A DNA stretch of 6,572 bases. Origin: CAZSPT01 sp964608895. GTDB lineage: Bacteria; Patescibacteriota; Patescibacteriia; 2-01-FULL-39-33. The notes under the pieces are model-generated. The model was not told the DNA's origin, made no database searches, and saw only the letters and a list, made by a program, of their open reading frames with translations. Location: the NCBI GenBank assembly GCA_964608895.1, contig CAZSPT010000038.1, forward strand, positions 1-6,572, read 5' to 3'. Numbering within the stretch: position 1 is the stretch's first letter; each line of letters starts with the position of its first letter. Made by a program: the position numbers and the translations under genes. Positions 1 to 5,529 of this stretch are shown piece by piece.

Positions 1-55
1 TTTCTTTTTGCCCGCTTGCTTTCGGGCTTCGCCCGATTTTTTTGCGGACGGGCTA
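1..55. repeat. Left copy of 55-bp perfect terminal inverted repeat
   Basis: Bases 1-55 are the exact reverse complement of 6518-6572; the identity stops at base 56. The repeat is GC-rich compared with the AT-rich genes. It is internally structured: an outer pair GCCCG (10-14) with CGGGC (49-53) encloses a 6-bp hairpin at 22-36. It lies exactly at the window edge, so its true length and any target duplication cannot be seen. It may be a dispersed intergenic repeat, the end of a mobile cassette, or a repeat node where assembly stopped. Confidence 0.93.
22..43 (+). terminator. Hairpin plus T7, intrinsic terminator-like, reading into the window
   Basis: TCGGGC (22-27), loop TTC (28-30) and GCCCGA (31-36) form a perfect GC-rich 6-bp stem, followed at once by seven T (37-43). 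This is the classic form of a rho-independent terminator for + strand transcription arriving from the left flank. No gene upstream is visible in the window. Confidence 0.6.
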
Positions 56-70
56 TTATTAAATTCAATA

Positions 71-106
71 GTCGCCCTTACCCCACCGCATCCGTGCGCG
101 GGCGAC
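71..106. other. Nested GC-rich stem-loop in the left intergenic region
   Basis: GTCGCCC (71-77) pairs perfectly with GGGCGAC (100-106). Inside it, CGCA (87-90) pairs with TGCG (95-98) around a TCCG loop. There is no T-tract after it, so it does not look like a terminator. It may be a repeat remnant or a structured part of an upstream 3' UTR. Function is unknown. Confidence 0.5.
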
Positions 107-111
107 AATAA

Positions 112-139
112 GGAATTCCCGGGAATTCCCTTTATTTTT
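112..139 (+). terminator. 18-bp perfect palindrome followed by T-rich tract, possible terminator
   Basis: GGAATTCCCGGGAATTCC (112-129) is a perfect palindrome. In RNA it can fold as a 7-bp stem with a four-base loop. It is followed by a T-rich stretch (131-139), and the flanking AATAA and TTATT can extend the stem with a small bulge. The promoter of the regulator gene starts immediately after it, so it may insulate the operon from upstream read-through. Being palindromic, it could also be a protein-binding site. Confidence 0.4.
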
Positions 140-140
140 G

Positions 141-169
141 TGGACAAAAAGAATTAAATCGTGTATTAT
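141..169 (+). promoter_or_regulatory. Sigma70-like promoter of the five-gene operon
   Basis: TGGACA (141-146, 5 of 6 to TTGACA) and TATTAT (164-169, 5 of 6 to TATAAT) are separated by exactly 17 bp. Predicted transcription start is near 176, giving a leader of about 62 nt before the regulator's ATG at 238. No other strong promoter is apparent between here and the end of the S subunit gene, where gene gaps are 4 bases or less, so it probably drives all five genes. Confidence 0.65.
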
Positions 170-174
170 AAAAT

Positions 175-227
175 TAGTGTTAGTCATCTGATTGTAGGGC
201 AGTTATTGTATTTTAATACTAATACTA
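175..227 (+). promoter_or_regulatory. Inverted repeat in the 5' leader, possible operator or RNA stem
   Basis: TAGTGTTAGT (175-184) and ACTAATACTA (218-227) are inverted repeats matching at 9 of 10 positions; the mismatch would be a G-U pair in RNA. They are separated by 33 bases and lie between the predicted transcription start and the regulator's start codon. AATACT is tandemly repeated at 215-226, and ATTGTA occurs at 191-196 and 205-210. This could be an autoregulatory site for the XRE protein or a leader stem affecting translation. It is not a recognisable consensus C-box. Confidence 0.35.
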
Positions 228-237
228 TCATACCATA

Positions 238-447
238 ATGTCAACAGAAAAATCAATAATAGCGAAAAATATAAAGAAGTTGCGAAAGCAACGGGGTTTG
301 TCGCAAGACAAACTGTCTAAATTGGCCAATATCTCCCACAATACGATTATTAAAATTGAGTCAGGCGCAATTCAAAGCCCGACGATGAACACGGCAAGTA
401 AAATCGCCAAGGCTCTTGGCGTTTCGCTTGATGATTTAATGAAATAA
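238..447 (+). CDS. Small XRE-family helix-turn-helix transcriptional regulator
   Basis: This 69-residue protein is essentially a single HTH_3/Cro-C1 domain (about residues 8-67). The helix-turn-helix is visible in RGLSQDKLSKLANISHNTI, followed by the family-typical IESGAIQSP turn, and the end resembles KALGVSLDDL of SinR/C1-like regulators. There is no ligand or dimerisation extension. As the first gene of an operon containing a restriction-modification system, it may act as a controller (C-protein-like) delaying restriction, or as an autorepressor; this is inferred from position. The start is the only ATG near a good promoter; no Shine-Dalgarno is visible. Its TAA is followed by a second TAA that overlaps the next gene's ATG (TAATG at 448-452), suggesting coupled translation. 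Confidence 0.9.
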   Translation: MSTEKSIIAKNIKKLRKQRGLSQDKLSKLANISHNTIIKIESGAIQSPTMNTASKIAKALGVSLDDLMK

Positions 448-449
448 TA

Positions 450-1141
450 ATGGATACAAAAGTTAAAAAGACAATTAAAGATTTACCGAAAGTAGAAAGG
501 CCGCGAGAAAAACTAATGCAGTATGGCCCAGAAAAACTTTCTAATTCTGAACTTTTGGCTATACTTTTGCGTTCTGGCAAAAAGGGTGAGAATGTTATTG
601 AATTGGCGAACAAGGTTTTGAAAAGATTTAGCAAAGATGAATTGCCTAATTTAACTTTCAGCGACCTAAAAGATTATTCTGGTTTGGGCCCGGCTAAAGC
701 CTGCGAAATTGTCGCTTGCTTTGAACTCGGGAAAAGGTTGCTCAAAGATAAAAAAGCGGAAATTTATTTAAAGCCGAAAGAGATATGGGAAGAATTAAAA
801 GATTTGCGAGATCTGAAAAAAGAACATTTCGTTATCTTCTATCTTGATAGCAGAAACCAAGAAATCAAAAGGGAAATTATTTCTGTTGGCTCGCTTAATG
901 CTAATTTAGTCCACCCCAGAGAAGTTTTTGAGCCGGCAGTCCGCCATTTAGCCGCGCAAATAGTTTTAGCTCATAACCACCCATCAGGAGACCCCGAACC
1001 ATCGGAGGACGATTTAGAGATAACAAAAAGATTAGTTGAGTCCGGCAAAATTTTAGGCATTGAAATAATTGACCATATAATTATCACCAAAACANNNNNN
1101 NNNNAGGATTTATAAGTTTCAAAGAAAAAAATTTAATTTAG
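450..1141 (+). CDS. radC: RadC family protein (JAMM/MPN+ metallopeptidase fold), interrupted by a 10-N gap
   Basis: The N-terminus (residues 10-95) is the RadC helical region, with RPREKLMQYGPEKLSNSELLAILLRSG and a helix-hairpin-helix around SGLGPAKACEI. The C-terminal JAB/JAMM domain carries the full zinc signature: H175-x-H177, seven residues, S185, two residues, D188, in HNHPSGDPEPSEDD. A candidate upstream glutamate is E158. The family's biochemical role is unsettled: the old DNA-repair assignment is doubtful, and the gene often lies in mobile or defence regions. The Ns at 1095-1104 break the frame. After them another frame encodes GFISFKEKNLI and stops with TAG at 1139-1141, which is the expected RadC ending (compare YVSFAERGWI in E. 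coli). The intact protein is therefore about 226 residues, normal for the family. The five-codon tail read straight through the Ns is artificial. Confidence 0.93.
1095..1104. other. Assembly gap (10 N) inside radC
   Basis: There are ten undetermined bases between ACA and AGGATT. The radC frame is restored downstream only if the real spacing differs from 10 by a frame-changing amount. If the flanks simply overlap by their shared A, the codons read ACA GGA TTT ATA AGT TTC (TGFISF). That matches RadC in both frame and length. Confidence 0.97.
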
Positions 1142-1145
1142 CACT

Positions 1146-2027
1146 ATGCCAATTTTTCAAACTGAAAATAATAAAATAAGGCAATTAAAAACTTCTAACT
1201 TCAGGAATGAAAAAGAGCTGCAAATTTTAGTTGAAAATAATTTAGAAGAAATTTTTGGAGTTAAATTTATTGCCTCCGAACTTTCTACTGGCGAGAAACA
1301 TGGGGGCAGAATTGATACACTGGGTTTAGACGAAAATAATTCGCCAGTTATTATTGAATACAAATGGGGCGAAAAAGATAATGTTATCAATCAGGGACTA
1401 TTTTATCTTGATTGGTTAGTTGACCATAAGGGAGATTTCCAAATCCTTACAGAAAAAAAGTTGAAAAAAATAAAAATAGATTGGAGTCAACCAAGACTAA
1501 TTTTAATCGCTTCAGCTTTTAACAAGTATGATAAATACGCTATCAACAGAATGTCTGAGAATATAGAGCTTTGGAATTACACCCTATACGAGAATGGCAT
1601 TTTTGAAGTTAATATTGAGGGAAGTTCACAAGCCAGCGATAAAAAAGGAAAGCGCATAACAAAAATAGAGTATGCAAAATACGATTTGAATTACCACCTT
1701 AATAAAGCGTCAAAAGATTTACAGAAAAAATTTAATGAAATAAGAGAGAAGATTTTAGAGTGGTCTAATGTTCAAGAAAAACCGGAACAGAAAAGTGGCG
1801 TTACATACAAAACCACAAAAAGTTTTGTTAGATTTGAATTTGGTAAAAATTACATCAACGCCTTAGTCCGAAATTCAAGATACGAACACCCCATTGATCC
1901 GAAAGGCATGGTAAAAGATATAACCGCTTTTGAATGGGGCTATAAGGGTTTAATAAAAATTACCAAAGAAACAGATGTCAATTATCTTTTGGATTTAATT
2001 AGACAATCTTACGAAGAAACATTATGA
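1146..2027 (+). CDS. PD-(D/E)XK nuclease-like protein with C-terminal DUF5655-like domain
   Basis: This 293-residue protein starts like the DUF91/NucS-like family seen beside type I restriction genes (MPIFQTENNKIRQL, then ELQILVENNLEEIFG). The nuclease core is GGRIDTLGLD (53-62, D57) followed by VIIEYK (E71, K73). INQGLFY supplies a Q83-x3-Y87 pair, so the acidic/lysine catalytic pattern looks intact. Residues about 175-293 resemble DUF5655: a helical segment, then KTTKSFVRFEFGKNYINALV, and a helical end LLDLIRQSYEETL. It lacks a helicase and a recognition domain, so it would be an accessory nuclease or DNA-end binding factor. Its last four bases ATGA overlap the next gene's start, indicating translational coupling. 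It starts 4 bases after the corrected radC stop. Biochemical function is not established. Confidence 0.8.
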   Translation: MPIFQTENNKIRQLKTSNFRNEKELQILVENNLEEIFGVKFIASELSTGEKHGGRIDTLGLDENNSPVIIEYKWGEKDNVINQGLFYLDWLVDHKGDFQILTEKKLKKIKIDWSQPRLILIASAFNKYDKYAINRMSENIELWNYTLYENGIFEVNIEGSSQASDKKGKRITKIEYAKYDLNYHLNKASKDLQKKFNEIREKILEWSNVQEKPEQKSGVTYKTTKSFVRFEFGKNYINALVRNSRYEHPIDPKGMVKDITAFEWGYKGLIKITKETDVNYLLDLIRQSYEETL

Positions 2028-3919
2028 ACAAAACAAATTACAAACCAATAAAAGAGAAGGTTAAAGTTGAGCCCGAAGAAAAGAAAGGGTATGTTCGCGA
2101 TTTTATTACTGGGCGGTGGTTGAAAAATAAGCCTGAAGAAGGGCCGAGACAGATTTTGGAAAAAAGATTAGTTGAAGAATACAACTATTCTAAAACTCAA
2201 ATTGAGATTGAATTTCCAGTTCAAAAAGGTAGTAAAAGAATTGGCCCAACAGACATCGCCGTTTTCAGAAACGAGAAAAAAGTTATTGATAATCTTTACA
2301 TTATCGTAGAGACAAAACGTAAAGAAAAGAGAGACGGCATTGACCAGTTAAAATCTTATCTTTCGCCAACCAACGCTGAATTTGGTGTTTGGTTTAATGG
2401 AAAAGACATTGTTTATTTACAACACCTTAAAAAAGCCCCATTTTTTAGAGAGATACCAGATATTCCAAAAAGGGGAGAAACCCTTGAAGATGTAGGGCTT
2501 TATCAAAAGAAAGACCTGAAACCGGCGACAGAATTAAAAACCGTTTTTGAGACAATTCACAACCATATCTATGCCAACGAAGGACTACTTAAAGAGAAAG
2601 TTTTTAACGAAATGCTGAAACTGATTTTTATTAAGATGGCTGACGAAAAGGCATTGGCTCAAAAATGCGAATTTAGAATTACTGACAAAGAGTTAGACGA
2701 ACTTGAAGAAGGCAAAGAAAATGGATTTATTGAAAGAATTTTTAGTCTTTTTGAGAGAGTAAAAAGCCAATATCCAGATGTTTTCGACCCCAACGAAAGA
2801 TTAAATCTAAAGCCGCTAACTATTGCCTTTGTCGTTAGCCAATTACAGAAATATAGTCTTATTAACACTGCCGCAGATGTTAAAGGGACGGCTTTTCAAA
2901 CTTTTGTTTATGCTCACCAAAGAGGAGAGCGCGGGGAATTTTTTACTCCGCACCCGGTTGTAGATTTATGCGTAAATATGCTGGCCCCGAAAGACAACGA
3001 GAAATTTATTGATCCCGCTTGCGGCTCTGGCGGATTTTTGGTAGCAGGAATGAATTACATAAAAGAAAAATTTGTGAAAGAAAGACCGGAATTAAAAACT
3101 AAAGCAACAGATTTTTTAAAAGAATACGCCCATGCTTACCTTTCCGGTATAGACATAAATCCCGATTTAGCCAAAGTTGCCAAAATGCATATGGTTCTAC
3201 ACGATGACGGCCATACTGGCATTTTTTGCGCAAATTCACTTCTATCTATCAATGAATTGATCCGCCTTGCCGAAAAGGCAACAGTTCCAAGAACATTACA
3301 CCCCCACGAAGGACAATTTAAAATTTTAATGACAAATCCGCCCTTTGGTTCAAAGGGTAAAGTTACCGACAAAAAAATCCTTTCGGAATTTCAACTTGGC
3401 CACAAATGGAAAAAAGAAGATGACGGACAATGGGTAAAAACCAACAAAGTTTTAGATGGACAAATACCGGAAATTTTATTTATTGAAAGAAGTTTGCAAC
3501 TTTTAGACGAAGGCGGCAAAATGGCGATTGTTCTACCAAACGGGACTTTAAATAATTCTTCTCTTGAATATGTCAGGGAATTTATTAAACAGCATTCGCG
3601 TATTTTAGCCGTAGTTTCTTTGCCAGTAGGTACTTTTATGTCTGCTGGAGCAAATCCACAGCCAAGTGTTTTATTCCTGCAGAAATTAAGCAGAGAAAAT
3701 GCCGAAAAACTTAGCAAAAAAGATTACTCAATTTTTATGGCTATTGTTGAAAAAATCGGCTATGACTTAACGACAAAAACAGCCCCGCCGATTTATAAAC
3801 GAGACGAAAGAGGAGAATATCTCGTAGATAAAAATGGAGAAAGAATTTTAGATACCGATATTCCTGAGATAATTGAAAAGTTTGAAGAATTTAAACAAAA
3901 ATACAATTTAGGTTTTTAA
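2024..3919 (+). CDS. Fused restriction nuclease-adenine methyltransferase (HsdR N-terminal domain + HsdM)
   Basis: This 631-residue protein has an HSDR_N-type nuclease domain at about 20-135: PTDIAVF (D77), IVETK (E96, K98) and DQLKSY (Q108-x3-Y112), the RecB-like active-site layout of type I R subunits. A helical HsdM-like region follows (about 165-300). The N6-adenine methyltransferase then shows GEFFTP (304-309), motif I DPACGSGGFL (330-339, SAM binding) and catalytic motif IV NPPF (438-441). The C-terminus, with IFMAIVEKIGYD and DIPEIIEKFEEF, is HsdM-typical. It should methylate adenine in sites chosen by the S subunit encoded next, and may also cut DNA. There is no helicase motor, unlike true HsdR; BcgI-type enzymes have this R-M plus S design. 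The ATG overlaps the upstream stop (ATGA). An alternative is a modification-only HsdM with a degenerate nuclease domain, but all key residues are present. Confidence 0.88.
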   Translation: MNKTNYKPIKEKVKVEPEEKKGYVRDFITGRWLKNKPEEGPRQILEKRLVEEYNYSKTQIEIEFPVQKGSKRIGPTDIAVFRNEKKVIDNLYIIVETKRKEKRDGIDQLKSYLSPTNAEFGVWFNGKDIVYLQHLKKAPFFREIPDIPKRGETLEDVGLYQKKDLKPATELKTVFETIHNHIYANEGLLKEKVFNEMLKLIFIKMADEKALAQKCEFRITDKELDELEEGKENGFIERIFSLFERVKSQYPDVFDPNERLNLKPLTIAFVVSQLQKYSLINTAADVKGTAFQTFVYAHQRGERGEFFTPHPVVDLCVNMLAPKDNEKFIDPACGSGGFLVAGMNYIKEKFVKERPELKTKATDFLKEYAHAYLSGIDINPDLAKVAKMHMVLHDDGHTGIFCANSLLSINELIRLAEKATVPRTLHPHEGQFKILMTNPPFGSKGKVTDKKILSEFQLGHKWKKEDDGQWVKTNKVLDGQIPEILFIERSLQLLDEGGKMAIVLPNGTLNNSSLEYVREFIKQHSRILAVVSLPVGTFMSAGANPQPSVLFLQKLSRENAEKLSKKDYSIFMAIVEKIGYDLTTKTAPPIYKRDERGEYLVDKNGERILDTDIPEIIEKFEEFKQKYNLGF

Positions 3920-3921
3920 CC

Positions 3922-5247
3922 ATGCATTTAGCCGAGACCAAATTTAAAACCTTGATAGATAGAATAGACGCTAATTTTTATGTTAGTCGTCTTGGCGCTA
4001 TTGAAGAATTGCATCGGCAATATAAAAACCTTGGTGATCTTTGCAATTTTCCCAGAGCAAAAACACCACCCAGAGAGCTATATTTTAATACTGGGGTACC
4101 GGTTATTAAACTGAAAAATGTAAGTAATTATTTTTTACAACTTAAAGATACGGATTTTATCCCCCAGAGCAATTATCAAGAATTTGTCCAGCCAAAAATT
4201 GGGGACATTTTAATAACTGCTACCGGCGAAGGAACAATAGGACGAGTAGGAATTTTTGAAAATGGGGTTAAGTGTGTTGTTACAGCGGAAGTAATGCTTG
4301 TTAGGTCAGAAAATATAAACTCGTATTTTTTACTTGCTTATTTGCGATCTCCGCACGGGCGTTATCAATTGGAAAGATTTGCTCGTGGTTCAACTGGGCA
4401 AACACATTTGTATTCTAAAGATGTGGCTTTAATTCCTGTGCCGCAGGTTTCAGAAAAAATACAAATGGAAGTTGAAAAATTAGTTAAGCAAGCACACCAA
4501 AAGAAAAAATCAGCAGATGAGAAATATGAGGAAGCGGAAAAAGGTTTATACGAATTATTGAGACAGGAAAAACTTGATTTGAAATTTGAAAAAACATTTG
4601 AAGCGGGGGCTGGCGAAGTTTTTTCTGCAATGCGTTTTGACTCCGAATATTATCAACCAAAATATAAAGAAATTATTAAAATTTTGAATAAGTCAGGTCT
4701 AAAAATAAAATATCTTAAAGATTGTGTCTGGCAAAAAAATCGTAGAGCTAATCCCACCAAAGAGCCATCAGATAAATTTATTTATATTGAAATTGGAGAT
4801 ATTAATGTCGCAAGCGGTGAAATTAACGATAAAGAAATTTATGGACACGAAGCACCGCCAAACGCCAGAAAAAAATTGAAAGCCGGAGATATTGTAATAT
4901 CAAGAGTTAGACCTACGAGAGGTGCTATAACTTTAATATCAGAAGAATTAGACAATGCAATCGGATCTTCTGCTTTTTATGTTTGCCAACCACAAGATGA
5001 ATTCATACCAGAATTTTTATTCTTATATTTGAGGTCAGAGTTATCTTTGAACCAATTAGGCCGCCCCATAGTCGGGTCAATGTATCCCACCATAAAAGAC
5101 GAAAATGTAGAAAGTCTTTTGGTCCCGGTTATCTCAAAACCAAAGCAAGAAAAAATAACCGAGTTGGTAAGACAATCTTTTGCTCTACAAAAAAAGGCAA
5201 AACAGCTCTTAGATGAGGCGACTAAAAGGGTTGAAGTGGCGACATAA
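3922..5247 (+). CDS. hsdS: Restriction-modification specificity subunit (S protein, two target recognition domains)
   Basis: This 441-residue protein has two homologous halves, the hallmark of S subunits that read a bipartite DNA target. Half 1: RIDANFY (14-20), TRD1 about 36-178 with VPVIKLKNVS, KIGDILITATGEGTIGRVG and SPHGRYQLERFARGSTG, then a lysine/glutamate-rich coiled-coil spacer (179-215). Half 2: RFDSEYY (238-244), TRD2 about 262-402 with YIEIGDINVASGEI, LKAGDIVISRVRPTRG and RPIVGSMYPTI, then a closing helix (406-437). It guides the methyltransferase encoded 2 bases upstream. The TRDs differ clearly, so the target is probably an asymmetric bipartite site; the sequence recognised cannot be predicted. 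No truncation, frameshift or second S cassette is seen. A weak AGG about 10 bases before the ATG is the closest thing to a Shine-Dalgarno. Confidence 0.93.
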   Translation: MHLAETKFKTLIDRIDANFYVSRLGAIEELHRQYKNLGDLCNFPRAKTPPRELYFNTGVPVIKLKNVSNYFLQLKDTDFIPQSNYQEFVQPKIGDILITATGEGTIGRVGIFENGVKCVVTAEVMLVRSENINSYFLLAYLRSPHGRYQLERFARGSTGQTHLYSKDVALIPVPQVSEKIQMEVEKLVKQAHQKKKSADEKYEEAEKGLYELLRQEKLDLKFEKTFEAGAGEVFSAMRFDSEYYQPKYKEIIKILNKSGLKIKYLKDCVWQKNRRANPTKEPSDKFIYIEIGDINVASGEINDKEIYGHEAPPNARKKLKAGDIVISRVRPTRGAITLISEELDNAIGSSAFYVCQPQDEFIPEFLFLYLRSELSLNQLGRPIVGSMYPTIKDENVESLLVPVISKPKQEKITELVRQSFALQKKAKQLLDEATKRVEVAT

Positions 5248-5255
5248 TAATTTTA

Positions 5256-5283
5256 TTGATTTTTACCTTTATTTTGTTATAAT
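5256..5283 (+). promoter_or_regulatory. Extended -10 promoter of the small protein-protease unit, near-leaderless
   Basis: TTGATT (5256-5261) lies 16 bp upstream of a perfect TATAAT (5278-5283). A TG at 5275-5276 makes an extended -10, and a second TATAAT overlaps at 5283-5288. Transcription from the first box should start near 5290, only a few bases before the ATG at 5293. The transcript would thus have virtually no leader and no Shine-Dalgarno. It separates this two-gene unit from the upstream operon. Confidence 0.65.
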
Positions 5284-5292
5284 ATAATTACT

Positions 5293-5529
5293 ATGATGAA
5301 GAAAAAATCCTCTCAAAAACTAATTTCCAAAGTGGCGTCAAAGAAGGTGTTAGATAAAAACGCCGAAGCGTTGAAGTCTTACGACCGCTATAAAAAGACC
5401 TCTGACCTTATAGAAAGGGCTGATGTTGCCTTGGGTAGAAAACCAACTTTTAAAACAGATACCGGCTCAACGCTAAATTTTGAAATAAATCATTATGGAG
5501 TCTCCTCAACCACAGCGCAAAAAATTTAA
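5293..5529 (+). CDS. Unrecognised 78-residue basic protein, partner of the downstream protease
   Basis: I do not recognise a family. The N-terminus is strongly basic (MMKKKSSQKLISKVASKK). A predicted helical middle follows (about 20-47, DKNAEALKSYDRYKKTSDLIERADVAL), and then a more polar, probably beta-rich tail (TGSTLNFEINHYG). There is no hydrophobic segment, signal peptide or cysteine. Reality is supported by the strong promoter directly upstream and by its position ahead of the protease gene, with which it overlaps by 35 bases in another frame. ATG codons at 5293 and 5296 are both possible starts. It could be an adaptor, substrate or regulator of the protease, or an antitoxin-like DNA-binding protein; this is guesswork from context. 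Confidence 0.65.
   Translation: MMKKKSSQKLISKVASKKVLDKNAEALKSYDRYKKTSDLIERADVALGRKPTFKTDTGSTLNFEINHYGVSSTTAQKI

Noticed and set aside
350..634. Minus-strand open frames of 69-108 codons at 350-634, 1157-1390, 2659-2868, 3136-3372 and 3391-3717
   Set aside because: They all lie opposite well-supported + strand genes (the first opposite the regulator and radC, the others inside the nuclease and fusion genes), show no recognisable domains and have no promoter or spacing logic.
450..1141. RadC as the JAB component of a type II CBASS or ubiquitin-like system
   Set aside because: No E1/E2-like protein, cyclase or ubiquitin-like protein is present; the N-terminal helix-hairpin-helix region marks it as RadC.
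2024..2027. Alternative genetic code with TGA as glycine
   Set aside because: TGA at 2025-2027 ends a protein at its expected length and no in-frame TGA occurs in the other long reading frames.
2024..3919. Full HsdR subunit
   Set aside because: Only the HsdR N-terminal nuclease part is present; no helicase motifs follow, and the rest is clearly a methyltransferase.
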